A stretch of 64,000 nt of DNA from Capsicum annuum (taxonomy: Eukaryota > Streptophyta > Magnoliopsida > Solanales > Solanaceae), in contig NC_061117.1 of assembly GCF_002878395.1 (NCBI RefSeq), positions 223,568,401-223,632,400 of the forward strand. Reading direction: 5' to 3'. This document shows, piece by piece, positions 37,483 to 49,821 of this stretch (position 1 is its first letter; each line of letters starts with the position of its first letter). The notes under the pieces are model-generated. The model was given only the letters and a program-made list of their open reading frames with translations. It searched no databases and was not told the DNA's origin. The position numbers and the translations under genes were made by a program.

Positions 37483-37740
37483 CTCTCTTTATTTCTTTTT
37501 AATTGCTTGCTTTTCATTTTTGTAGAGTCAAACAATATAAATTTTAATTAATATTTTAATATATATTTCTTAGTTAAATTGATAAAAGAAAAATTACAAT
37601 TTATAATACCATTTATGTAGTTTTTGAATATCTAAATTTTAATTTAAAAAATTAAATCAATCTAATTTAATTTAGCTCTGAAACTTAATCAAATAGATTC
37701 ATAAAAAATGAAGGAAGCAATTAAAAAGAGACGGAGGGAC
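37483..37740. mobile_element. Stowaway-type MITE, 258 bp
   Basis: Termini CTCTCTTTATTTCTTTTTAA and, reversed, GTCCCTCCGTCTCTTTTTAA are inverted repeats flanked by TA (37481-37482, 37741-37742). Confidence 0.75.
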
Positions 37741-37904
37741 TAACAAAAAGAGATTCTTTTTCTTCTATTTAATGGTGTCTGATATTTATATTCAGATCCG
37801 ACTAATCTACATGCATATAGGAAAGTTTCACTTTGAACGCAAAACACTTCCTAAAAAAATAAGTTTATTTTTAAGTCTTGAAATACCCGATTAAGTTGTT
37901 GGCA

Positions 37905-38035
37905 TGTGAGCAGACGATAACATGTCTAAATCTTGAAAACAATCTCTGACAGAAATGCAAAGTAAAACTACATATAATAATATATTCTTATGGTGAAATC
38001 TTTTCTCAAATGTTACGCATAGTAAAAGCTTTATT
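37905..38035 (-). mobile_element. Strongly diverged TS SINE
   Basis: Reverse TS order is still readable: GTTGGCATGTGAGCAGACGA, CTGACAGAAATGCAAAGTAA, TTATGGTGAAATCTTTTCTC, ACGCATAGTAAAAGCTTTAT. Confidence 0.6.
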
Positions 38036-38311
38036 ACATCCTGTCGAATTTATCTAAACCCCAAATTTTTAGTTGAAGATGAATACGTACTTATCATCCC
38101 ATCAAGACAATTTGTGGTACCACAATGAGAGTTTGATTGTTTTATTATTAGCCCACTTTTGTAAGGGGAAAATGATGTGTTGTCCTTTTTTGGTCCACTT
38201 TGTTAACTAGTACATTCCCCTTTTTTGTTTTCAACGACAAAAAATCTATTTTTATTTTGAGAAAGCTCCAATATTGAATTCTTGAAATTAACTTCACTTG
38301 CCAATTTAATA

Positions 38312-38539
38312 CTCCCTCCGTTTCAAAAAGAATGACTTGATTTGACTTTACACGAAATTTAAGAAAATAAAGAAAACTTTTAAATCTTGTAGTCTTAAAT
38401 AAAAGATACTTTAATCCTGTGATCTTAAGTTTGTCATGTGGAAAGTTAAAAGTAAAAAATTGCTAAAAATGGAAAGAAGTCATTCTTTTTTAAATGAACT
38501 AAAAAGGAAAGTATGTCATTCTTTTTGAAACAGAGGGAG
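38312..38539. mobile_element. Stowaway-type MITE, 228 bp, intact ends
   Basis: CTCCCTCCGTTTCAAAAAGA at the left is matched by TCTTTTTGAAACAGAGGGAG-like sequence at the right, flanked by TA (38310-38311, 38540-38541). Confidence 0.88.
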
Positions 38540-38552
38540 TACTAACTTTTGA

Positions 38553-39903
38553 CTAAGGCTGCATTCTTTTTTAAGATTCAGATGTCTAAATCTGAATGTA
38601 CATTTGAATGATTAAGATATTATCTTTGGATTTGAAAATTGAATGATTAAGACTGTTTTTTTTTTTAACATCTGAATGTGCAAAAAAAAATTATTTATGT
38701 ATATAATAAAATAAAAAAATACAATTCAAATAAAAAGCTAATTATATATCCGAAAAGTATGTAATTTAATACAATAAAATTATTATTTGATTGAAAAAAA
38801 ATATTTATGTTTGTTAGTGATAGTATAGATGGTTTATAATGGTGGTTGCAGTGATAATGATTGATGTTAGTGATTAGTACTGTTGGTGGTGATAGTTGTG
38901 ATGGTTGGTATTGTAGTAACTATTATGATGGTGGTGGTTGATAGTGGTAGTGGTGGTAGTTGTGATGTGACGTTGCTTGATATTAGTAGTTGGAAGTGTT
39001 AATTGTGGTGGCTTAAAAATGAATGCATGATGGTTTGATAATGTGTTGGTGCTAGTTGTAAATGTTGTTAGTTGTGATGGTGGAGATGGTTGTTAGTAGA
39101 AACAAATTGTAGCGAACGTAGTGGTTGAAGTGATGATAGAGGTGCCGTTAATAGTGACAATGGTGGTGGCTGCCGAAGAATGTGTGAAGGTTGTGATGTA
39201 TAAGTAGTAGTTAGCGGTGGTGTTAGTTGTGATAGATGAGTTAGTCGATATTAGAGATTGGTCGATAGTGGTTGATGATGGTGGTGTTGTTGATGGCGGT
39301 GAATATAATTAGAATAATAGAGGTAGTAGGTGTGGTCGCGGTTGACAATAGTGGTTGATAGCGATATTTATTGTCGATGGTGGTGGAGGTTAACGTGGTT
39401 AGTGGTGGTGACTGATGTTATGAATAGAGTGGTGGTGAATATTATCCAACACCAGAATACCTCTTCGGACCTATTAAGACTTGATTATAGATCTGAATGA
39501 TTTAACACCTATTCAGATCTATTAAGAGTTAAAACCGAAATTCTGTTAAATAGACCTTTTAAGTCTATTATTTAATTAAATGGATCATAAGTTTTTTTAT
39601 TTTGTGAGATGACCCATTTTTAAGACAGATTTATTATTTGTCCGACAGTCAATACAACAAATTGATTATCTGTCCGACAGATACACAAACAAATCTATTA
39701 TCTGTCCGATAAATGAGAAAATAAAAGTAGGTCATTTTGCAAATTAAAAACTTGAAGAGGGTTGGACATTTTGCTAAATGCAAACTAAAAAAGGCTTAAT
39801 AGCCAAATTTTCTCGTTAAACCTTAATAAAAAACAAATGCACGTTTGAAGTTTGAACCATTCAAATTCAGACCTCCATTAAGTGCAAACAAATGAGCCCT
39901 AAG
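38553..39903. mobile_element. Probable non-autonomous element with GT/GAT-rich core
   Basis: The left end AAGGCTGCATTCTTTTTTAA with CAGATGTCTAAATCTGAAT and the reversed right end AGGGCTCATTTGTTTGCACT with TCTGAATTTGAATGGTT are loosely inverted. Between them 38810-39440 is a run of GGTGGT, GTTGATG and GTGATGG words on the plus strand. No coding sequence and no clear target duplication were found. Confidence 0.45.
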
Positions 39904-40383
39904 TGAAAAAGGGAAAAGCAAAATCTCTTTACTCTTTTACCCTCATCCCAAATTAAACTTCTGTCAAGTTTTGAACTTTTTTTATATATAAAAATGATGT
40001 TCGGACCAGTTTGTGTGCACCTCAACTAATTCGACGAATTACCAGCTATCTCCTACAAGCACAACATTGCTCAATAAAGTTAAGGCAACTATACCATGAA
40101 AGTTGAGTGTAGTTCTCTTATATTCACTTCAACTACCAACTTTTTTCTGTATGTACAAGTTCTTCAGGATTCATTTTCCCGAATTCGTTCTGTATAAAAC
40201 TAAATAACAAGAGGGAAATTATCCAGCTATACTAAGTACAGCTCGTCGAGAACTGATGACTGATCGACTGACTATATGCAGTATGCTTGTTGAAGTGTGT
40301 GACCATCTCGTCTTAAAACTTAAGCTGTCATGCCTTCAAGAATGTCGATATATGATACTTACGAGGAGGATGTGAAAACCTTG

Positions 40384-43300
40384 TCAACAACCTTGAGGTC
40401 TGTAATATTTCGGAGGCATAGATGGACATCTTTCATTCATATGGGGGTAAAGATCCATGCTATTGTAGTCAGGTAACTCCATACGGTACTTTCCTCGAAT
40501 TTGACAGAAAGGAAGCTTCACCGTGTCACCGTCATTGCACCACTTTGGCAACCGGCTTGAATTGTTTTCGAAAAAGTTGAGAGTATAAGCATCTTTTATC
40601 TGCAGTTCCAACAGTAAACGACTGGTTAAAAAACAGTCGACTCCTAAAACTCTTGAACTGGAGTCCAACGTAGGTTTTCATGTGTTAGTCGATGAGATGA
40701 ACCAAACAGGTCCAGCAGAATACAAGTACTAACGCAAGCCTCTAAAGAGAAACTGGATGCGATAGTCATGTATAAACATAGGCAGACTCACCGTGAACTC
40801 TGTAACCTGAATTGACCTTGCAAGTTCACCAAATAGTCCTCCTTCTTTATACATTTCAAGAATATACGCAACACATGATGCTGACTTGCCATCACTATAA
40901 ACCCAGTCATCCTGCTCCGGAACAGCCAACAATTTGGCAAAAGAGGATCTACGCTTTTCAACTTCAACAAGTATATCGGGAAGACTAAGGTTCTGCATGG
41001 AACAAAAAGGATCCACGTTCAATATCTAATATTGTCAAGTATATGGCTGAGGTTTACCCTGACTAATGAGTTCCATTTACGATATCTGAGAGTTAATAAA
41101 GCATGTTATATTTCAGACCAAATAATAGTTTATAACAGCTGTGTAATTCCAGAATTTTGATCCACTTTACATAGCTATCAAACAAGAAGCATATTATACA
41201 TAGCAGCTGTGTCAAGAGTATTTAGTCAACTAATTGTCACAACGAAAAGAGGCATTACATGAAAGTGATAAAATTTTTTATATAACCTGAGTTCCGAGTC
41301 GTTTGTTTAAGGCTTCATTCCACAAGTTAGAACCATATTCAGGCTGTATTTGGTTCCAAACAGTCATGACCGAAGCCACCTGCACCACCCAACAATGTTT
41401 GTTAACAACAATAACAAAACGTAACATGTAATAATACAGCAACATGCAGTAGCAGCTATCAACAACATAAAAACCAAGTACCACAACCTTTATCTACATA
41501 ATGCTTTCATTTCTAATTCTGGTAAGTGCCATAATTTCTATTATTATCCTTCACCCTTCAATCTTCATCATCACGAACTTTCTAATTTCAATTGTCTTTC
41601 TTACATAAACGTGGTATCTCTTAGCGTAATTTCAACCTCGTAAATGATCATACAGTAATTTAAGTTTCTTACAGCAAAACAAATTTCGTTCCAGCTCTCA
41701 CGAAGACACTAAACCAATCAAATATTTACTGCTTCAGCACACGCATAATTATGGAATTCTATGGAACACTTGGATGATAATAGCATGTTTAAAGCAGTCG
41801 AATGAATCTCCACGGGAGTTCAAGATAACGTCACACTAAAATTCAAAACACCCCTTTATGGAAATCTAGATAGTGTTCACTGTTCAGTACATCAAACTCA
41901 GGTATGAGACCCAAAATAGTCCGAGGCCTTAGTTATTTCAATATAACTCACAAAGATTGCTCATCAGTGCATGTATGAAATCAATGCATTTCACCAAATT
42001 TCACTTCACGTGCCCAGCGATATTACTGCATTAGCTCATCAACCAAATATGCCGACGTCTAAGTTAGTTGTTTGTTGTGATTATCAGTTTTTTTAAGAAC
42101 ATAGTTTAGCCAAAAGCAGAGAAAACCTACACCCACAAACAAGAAGATCAGAAAGTAAAGGTATGTAAGGAAGAAAACACCTTCAAGATAAAAGGGAAAA
42201 CAAAAATTGGCAAGACCATAATCTGAAAATAGCATGCATTACCAAATGAGCATCCACGGGTGGGGGGTAATTTCCATCAATTGTGTCTATCCAGCTAAAT
42301 ATTAAGTTGTGGTAACCATAAGATTTTCCTTCCATGCTTCGTGCATATTCCCAAGCTGCAGTCTCATTAAACTTTGCTCGGAGGTCAGGGTGCAACGGGA
42401 GCAATGCAATATGTGGATTCGTATTATCTTCAGTCAGCTCAAACTCCCACCATTCATCCCATGGTAATATAACAATCACATCTTCTCCCTGAAAGGAAAC
42501 ACAAAGAACAACATTGGTTGAAAAATTAGTCATTTAACGATGAAATTTATTCGGAAACATGAATTTAAATTCTCAATGTTTGTAAATTCCTGTCTGGATG
42601 ATTCTTAATTGTGTAAAATAACATGTTAAACTACGTGAAGAGAAGCAAATGTGATGTTGATCAATAACATTTTAACACTATTAAAGATTAAAGAAGAACA
42701 CAAAATTTGGGAACAACGAGATAAACATCATCAGCAAAATATATTTCAAAATAACATCATGTGACAGCAAAATCATTAGACCACCACCTTGTCATTATTA
42801 TGTCCAGATTCGGCAACCCATAGTTTTCCTTCGGCGTCTCTCAAGCAAACAGCAGTATGGCCAGCATAAGATCCCGTTGCCCATTTCTCTAAAGTCTCAA
42901 AACCACCCCAGGTACCTTTAATTTTTGATATTGCAAGAAAATCTCCAGAATGAATGTCATCGGAAGTAAGGTTTGTCACCCACGGCTTTGGACGTTCTTC
43001 AAATGAAGCACCCATACGTTTCTCGAGAAAACGAATATTTGACTTCTCACCCCATCCATTATTGACGAACAAGGGGAGAACATCCCATAGTGCTGAAAGA
43101 GTACCTAACATTCCCGCTTGCAATAGGAAAATGGAGATCCCACCATGTTTTACCTGTTTCAATTTAGTTGATCTGTTAGACTATAATCAATGTAAGCTTA
43201 GATCAATTACCAATGAGATTCATTTGTGAAACGCTGGTGACTCACATATTCTAACTCAGCTTCAGACTTCCACTCTTTGATTTCAAGAGTATGTTCACGA

Positions 43301-44920
43301 GACAAAAAGTAGTAATCCCACGTTACACGATATGGGGTGGCAAAGATGTAAAGGTCCATACATGTCCAACTGTGTGCATTACTCACCTGAATAATATTGT
43401 AACAGAAATACAAATATAAATATAAGTACAAAAACCCCAACGTGATCAAACATCGACACTAAACTGGGGACTCTTTCATCCAAACATTAAAAAGAAACAT
43501 ACGATAAGAACCATAACGGTGGTTTAAACTAAAATTCATAATTAATGAATATTTCCTATACTTAGGCAGAAAACAAACAATCATTTATAGTAATGTATAC
43601 AGATTTTGCATTCCAAAACTTTCTCATTCTAAATATAGATGAAAACCATTCAGAACATTCAGTCGAGTAACATCTGCATTCGCAACTTCTACGAGCTCAA
43701 GATGGTTGCAACTAAATACAAGCAGCATATAATCAAATACAAGAGTCTTGTCCGTAAGCGTGCAATAAGTGCTGAATTATATCATTGGGATAAAAGTCCA
43801 CTTCTTTAGCTTCCCGTGAAGAGGATTCGAGCAAAGGGTCAAGCTTAGGTTGGGTCTACTACATGCAGCCTTACCTTGCATTACTACAAGAGGCTATCTC
43901 CATCAGTTGAATGCATGACCTCCTATCCGAGTCACATGACAACTTCTACCATCATGCCAAGGCTCCCCAAAGATTAACTCAAAAAATACTAAACAAGTTG
44001 AAAACATTTTCGTAATCCAAGACCCAATTAACAATGAAAATTTTGAATTAGGCCCAACATCATTCCCAAACTCTACAATATATAGACATGGCCAAATTCA
44101 CTATAGTGTACGTAGACCTTACCTCTACCTTGTGATAGTACGGAGGCTGTTTCTGATAAGACACTCAGCTCAAGAAAGATGAAAAAGCAGTACTAACAGA
44201 AAGTAACAGCAACAAGATGATAAGATAAACAAAGAGAAAGAAACAATCAGATAGTACTCCCTCCGCTCACTTTTACTTATCATATTTCACTTCATGAGAA
44301 TCAATTTGACTAATCTTCGAAGCTAGATTGAATTAGATTAATTCAATTATTTTAAATTTAAATTATCAAAAAGTACACATAAATACGATAAGCTGAAATC
44401 CTTTTTCATATCAAGACGATACAAAAATACTATATTAAAATATTAATCAAAGTTCATACACGTGTTCCATTTCATTTCATTTCATTTCAGAACTCATAAA
44501 CTTCAAATCTTGATTCTGTGTCTAATCACTTTATTAAACCCCAACACCCCAAACACCAAAACAATGAAAAACTACCAAAAATAGAATTGGCAAAACCTTG
44601 ATATGAAGAGTACCACCACCAAATTGAGTTTGAGATTTATTATGCAGCTCCAACCAAGCAATATTCTTGTAAAAGCAAGCACCTTTCCACTCTAAAGTAT
44701 TATTCCCTTGAGTTGAAGCAGCCCCAACAAAAGCAGGCAAAAGGTCCACAGCACTATGAAGGGAATTTAGTATAGGCCAAGAAACTTGTCTTGGTAATAA
44801 TGGAAGAATATCCTTGGGATTAAATGGTGATTTGATTCCATTTATGTGATGCCATGGAGAGAAAAAATGGAAGAACAATAAAGTGATTAATAAGTAATGA
44901 TTTTTCAAGATTACAGCCAT
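40384..44920 (-). CDS. Secreted protein with permuted papain/NlpC-like fold (copy B)
   Basis: A 528-residue paralogue of copy A with seven matching phase-0 exons: 44920-44597, 43386-43246, 43153-42788, 42488-42243, 41379-41287, 40992-40792 and 40599-40384. Exon lengths equal those of copy A except exon 1, which is two codons longer. Signal peptide: LLITLLFFHFFSPWHHING. Candidate active site: AGHTAVCLRD with His254 and DGKSASCVAYILEMYKE with Cys430; SGDFLAISKI and SYGYHNLIFSWIDT are kept. Most differences from copy A are conservative and no stop or frameshift is seen, so both copies are probably functional. Intron 1 (1.2 kb) holds a TS SINE and MITE fragments different from those of copy A. 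Function unknown; a hydrolase on peptide, amide or acyl substrates outside the cytosol is inferred. Confidence 0.86.
43845..43968 (+). mobile_element. TS SINE in intron 1 of copy B
   Basis: TGGGTCTACTACATGCAGCC, TTACCTTGCATTACTACAAG, GCATGACCTCCTATCCGAGT and CATGCCAAGGCTCCCCA follow TS order. The box A end is lost. Confidence 0.7.
44095..44420. mobile_element. SINE/LINE tail fragment and one end of a Stowaway-like MITE
   Basis: About 44095-44175 shows GTGTACGTAGACCTTACCTC and GAGGCTGTTTCTGATAAGAC, a decayed TTG-type copy. 44258 onward starts TACTCCCTCCGCTCACTTTT without a clear right end. Confidence 0.5.
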
Positions 44921-45060
44921 GGCAGAGTTTCTTAGTGTTTTGTATTTTGGGGTGATGGAGGAGTGGAATGTTAATTAACAGATGTTTATCAAACCAATTT
45001 AACATGGTTCAATATTTTTATTTTATTTATTTTTAATACTTTTTTCTGATGAACGTTTAG

Positions 45061-45420
45061 TCCGAATATGCTTGCGCCCGTCTCAACTAATTTTAAGGAT
45101 ATCCTTTACCCCTCATCAACAACAGAATTGAACGTGATGTCCGGACCACTTGCGTGCATCTCGATTAATTTTACAAATATCTATCACCTCCCACCAGCAA
45201 CAGAATTGAACCTGAGACCTCATAGTGATGTCCGAGCCACTTGCGTGTACCTCGATTAATTTTACAGATATCTGTCACCTCCCACCACCAACAGAATTGA
45301 ACCTGAGACCAGCCTCATGATGATGTCCGGATCAATTAGTGTGCACCTCGATTAATTCCACGGATATTCGTCACCTTACACCAGCAACAAAATTGAACCT
45401 GAGACCTCATGGCTCACGAT
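45061..45420. repeat. Four-unit tandem repeat of about 91 bp
   Basis: Units begin near 45061, 45137, 45228 and 45323 with GATGTCCGGACCACTTGCGT, continue CTCGATTAATTTTACA-ATAT and CACCTCCCACCAGCAACAGA, and end GAACCTGAGACCTCAT. The same unit appears singly and decayed elsewhere (about 1205-1260, 1822-1875, 39998-40070, 59117-59150). Confidence 0.8.
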
Positions 45421-45824
45421 TTTATTTGGATGATAATTTTGTATTATTTCATAATGTATCGCAACTACAAATAAGGATTGTGATGGAGTGAATAAATGCT
45501 CCTTCATCCTTAATCAAAGATTTCGATTCGGGTTGTTTTGAGTATAAAATCACCTTTGTTATATTTTTAATGTGAAATTTTTCGACACGAGTTTAAATTT
45601 AATTAAACTCCAATATGAATATCGAACATCGAGTGAAAGATTAAAATAAATGCATAGTAATGTATTGTGTTACATTTGGGTTGTACTTTATTATTTTAGT
45701 TGATAGTACAATACTTGAATAGATTAATCATTTTTCGTGTGATATAATATCACATATTAATAATTTAAATGATAAAAACTAGATGAAAACTAGAGCTATC
45801 GTAAAAAAAAGTAAGAGTAATAGT

Positions 45825-46575
45825 AGGTAAAATAAAGTTAGTAAATAGTACTAAATAAAGATAAAATGAGGGGAAAAAATATATATATTGATGCAATCAC
45901 AAAAAAGTAGTCCTTATATAGAATGAGACTTGTTATCTAATGATATATTCGATGATACGATAAAATTTAAGAAATAATCAAAATATATAGTATTATACTC
46001 TATTTTTACTTGAAGACATAATTAATATCAGATACATCATTTTGAAATTGAGATACTTAATTTTAATTATTGAATTAATTTATTTTTGAAATTTCGTCGA
46101 GATATAAGATATATTAACTAGATTACATAATTAAAATTATGTATTTAAAAATTTATGAAATTATGAATATATTCAATCCTTTTAAAAAAAGAGAAAATTT
46201 AGGTAATTAATTAAAAAATAATTTTTTTATATAATTTAGTAAGAATAAATTGTGATGTTATGTAATTTTTTCAATAAATATTCCAAGGTTAAAACAGTAT
46301 TTTGTTTTTGGCGTAAAGGAGAAGTTCATTAAGTGGCATGCAAATTTTGGTAAGAAACAATTGAGTCATTGCTATCTATGTAAAACAAAACAAAACCCAC
46401 ATCAAAGTCATGATTTAGAGATAATAAACTTTATAATAATATAATACTATATAATTAAGCTTTGAATATTTAATAAAGGTTTTAATATATTTAAATTTGG
46501 TTGGTATCCAACTTTGGGCAATTCATCAATTTGTGGGGACTATGAGAGATTAGGGCCAACAGAATCTCCTCCCTT
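45825..46575. repeat. Duplicated AT-rich segment (partners at 48235-48420 and 53650-53885)
   Basis: 45825-45990 matches 48235-48420 (ATAAAATGAGGGGAAAAA, CCTTATATAGAATGAGACTT), and 46355-46575 matches 53650-53885 (GGCAATTCATCAATTTGTGG, GAGATTAGGGCCAACAGAAT). The second copy is split by later insertions including the hAT element. No gene is present in 44921-46755. Confidence 0.75.
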
Positions 46576-46759
46576 CTTCTGGAATATGCCAAAAGAAGGT
46601 TGCGGTAAGCATTATATTCTGATTTGTGTTATTCTACTTATTATTATATTACTTTTCGATTTTAAAAGTTTGATCAAACATGTTATTAGGTATAAAATAT
46701 TTATGGAGGCAATAGGTAATGTATTTATATTTATACATAGACTATAGTATATAATTGTG

Positions 46760-47871
46760 TATATGCAGATGATGTAGTTTGGATTGATGAGACCCGGGGA
46801 GCTGTTAATGATAAATTGGAGGTTTGGAGACAAATCCTGGAGTCGAAAGGGCTCAGGTTGAATAGGATCAAGACAGAGTACTTGAAATGTAAGTTCAGCG
46901 ATGTGACACAGGAGGACGAGGTGGCAATGAAGTTGGATTCGCAGGTTGTTTATAGAAGAGATAGTTTTAAGTATCTTGAGCCTATGATACAGGAAAATAG
47001 AGAGATTGGCGTGGATGTCACGCACCGTATTAGGGCGGGGTGGATGAAATGGAGGCTTGACTCGGGAGTTTTGTGTGATAAGAAGGTGCCTCCCAAGCTT
47101 AAAGGTAAATTCTATAGAGTGGCGGTCCGTCCGGCCATGTTGTATGGAGCGGATTGTTGTCCAGTCAAAAACTCTCACATCCAAAAGTTGAAGGTGGCGA
47201 AAATGAGAATGTTGCGTTGGATGTGTGGATTGACTAGGGGAGATAGAGTTAGGAATAAGTTTATCCAGACGAAAGTGGAAGCGACCTCGGTGAAGGATGA
47301 GATGAGGGAAACAAGGTTGAGATAGTTTGGGCATGTGAGGAGGAGGGGCACGAATGCCCCGGTTCGGATGTGCAAGAGGTTAGCTTTGGATGGTTTTAGT
47401 CAGAGTAGAGGTAGGTCGAAGAAATACTGGAGGAAGGTGATTAGACATAACATGGAGCAGTTACAGCTTACTGAGGACATGACCCTAGATAGAGAAGTAT
47501 GGAGAACACGAATTAGGTTAGAAGGTTAGTACATGTGAGGGAGTCGTAGCCAGTAGTTAGGTGTGCTTTGGCGTGACCTTGCTAGTAGTGTAGGACTTTC
47601 CTTTTAAAATGGAGTCTCTAGTTGGATGGGTTGGGGGAGGTGGGTGCTTGCGGTTTGAGAGTGTATCGTACTACATTCTGGGTGTCTTATTTCTGTTATT
47701 TCAGCTTGTCTCATGTTTTATTACGACCTTATTTACTATCTCTGTATCTTGAGCGGGGGGTCTATCGGAAACAACCTCTCTACTTCTTCGGAGGTAGTGG
47801 TATGGACTGCGCATTTTACCCTCCCCAAACCCCACTAGGTGGGAAATCACCGGGAAATGTTGTTGTTGTTG
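46760..47871 (+). mobile_element. 5'-truncated RTE-type LINE
   Basis: It begins inside reverse transcriptase at the catalytic [13 protein letters not shown], followed by [77 protein letters not shown] and [20 protein letters not shown]. An in-frame TAG after RETRLR (Trp expected) and a stretch with shifted spacing mark it as dead. The 3' UTR ends in the shared TCTATCGGAAACAACCTCTC..GTTGTTGTTGTT tail. A 12-bp target duplication TATATAATTGTG lies at 46748-46759 and 47872-47883. Confidence 0.88.
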
Positions 47872-49432
47872 TTATATAATTGTGAATATATATAATGTAT
47901 GATTATGTGTAAAATGTATATACTTCCATATATACTAGTATTATAAAGTATATATACATTACATAATAATATGCATGCAATACACTTGTAATTCATAAAT
48001 AAAATAAATCGTGTATATATAATGTATAAATAATGTAGCCATATTATTATACACAAAATCATATTATTATACACAAAATCAAATGGACAAGGGGAAAATA
48101 GCCAACGAATATTAGAAGTTTTAGAGTTCTTACTAATAGGTGATAAGATAATTTTCAATAAATATGAAAGTACGTATATGCAATATATATGTTATGTATC
48201 AATATTTTATAAATAGTTATGTGGTGTATATATAATGTAGTAGAGTAATAAAATAAAGTTATTAAATAGTACTAGGTAAAGATAAAATGAGGGGAAAAAT
48301 GATATTGATGCAATCACATATGATTAGTCCTTATATAGAATGAGACTTTTAGTTGCTATCTAATAATAGATTTGATGATAGAATAAAATTTAAGAAACAA
48401 TCAGAAATATATAATATTTAATTTAGATAAATGACACGATATAATAAAATTGATAATAATCATCCAAATAAGTTGTAAAAGGAATTTGATAAAAGCCGAA
48501 GGGGTCTAAAAGCTTTTGACTACATCTTTCGAGGCTAAGACAAAGAGGTCCAAATTGTGATCAAGCTAAAGAGCTCGAGGATGCACTTGGTGGATCCCAT
48601 TTAAGCTTCTAAGGACACAATTCCATGTGTGGATAATCGCTTGGAGCTTGCTTTGAAGAGCTCACGTGGGTTATTTCCAAAATAGTTATTTTTGGGCTAT
48701 TTTGAAATAGGTTAGTTTATGCAAAGGCAAACATTGTAAATAGAGGTCTTAGTCATTTCATTAGTAATTTTTGGTGATATTTGAATGAATGCTCTTATGA
48801 GTGAATTGCAGGCTTGGATTAGCTCGTGTTGATACCTTTATTTAGAAACGTGGGTTGCTCGAGAATTATGGGTGTCAAACGGGCCGGGTCGGGTCAACCC
48901 AGAACCAGCCCTTCTATTTTAACCGGGTTGAGGGCCGATTAAGGGTCGATTTTGGCGCTAGACGGGCCGGGCCGTGCCAAACAGTAAAAAAATTAAAACC
49001 CACCCTAACCCGGCTCACTTAACCTAACCCGGTCAAACCCACCAAAACCCGGTCAAACCCGATTAAAAAGTCAGTCAAATCCGGTCAAAAATATATAAAA
49101 AAAAAACTTACTTTCAATATACATTACATATACCCACCTATATACATTATAAATACGTTAAATAGTATATATACACTATATGTATAGTATATACTACATT
49201 AGAATTTAAAAAAATATATACACATATACACAATTAGTCAATTACTCATATATACGCACCATTCAATGTATATATACTACTACTTATAAAATATACTACA
49301 ATTTATATACATTACAATATATATAGATATACTTATATACTAATTTATAAAATATATACACATGTATACGTTAAATATACACTTCTATAGAAGATATATA
49401 CACGTGTATACGCACCATTCAATATATATATA

Positions 49433-49532
49433 NNNNNNNNNNNNNNNNNNNNNNNNNNNNNNNNNNNNNNNNNNNNNNNNNNNNNNNNNNNNNNNNNNNN
49501 NNNNNNNNNNNNNNNNNNNNNNNNNNNNNNNN
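49433..49532. other. Assembly gap, 100 N
   Basis: Exactly 100 N. Both flanks carry ATGTATACGTTAAATATACA followed by CTTCTATAGAAGATATAT, so the gap sits in a repeat and its true size is unknown. Confidence 0.98.
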
Positions 49533-49821
49533 ATGTATACGTTAAATATACACTTCTATAGAAGATATATGCACAAATACACAAAACATATGCTACTTAA
49601 TATAATAAATTAATAATATTTGGTAGTAAATTAATAATATATTAGAAGTAAGTTTTTAATTTAAAGTAGAAAACTAGAAATTCAATTTAAAATTTTAAAT
49701 CGTTAAATGAAAAAATATAAAAAGTAAGGACTAAGGAGTGAATGAGTTTGGGGAATTTTATTGATTGCAAAATGATTCAAAATTTATAATTTACATGAAT
49801 GAAAAATTTACAAATTATGCA

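Noticed and set aside
46612..47334. 240-codon frame antisense to the LINE
   Set aside because: It is the shadow of reverse transcriptase; the sense strand has YADD and other RT motifs.
49345..49613. Frames spanning the N run
   Set aside because: They cross 100 unknown bases and repeat-derived sequence.
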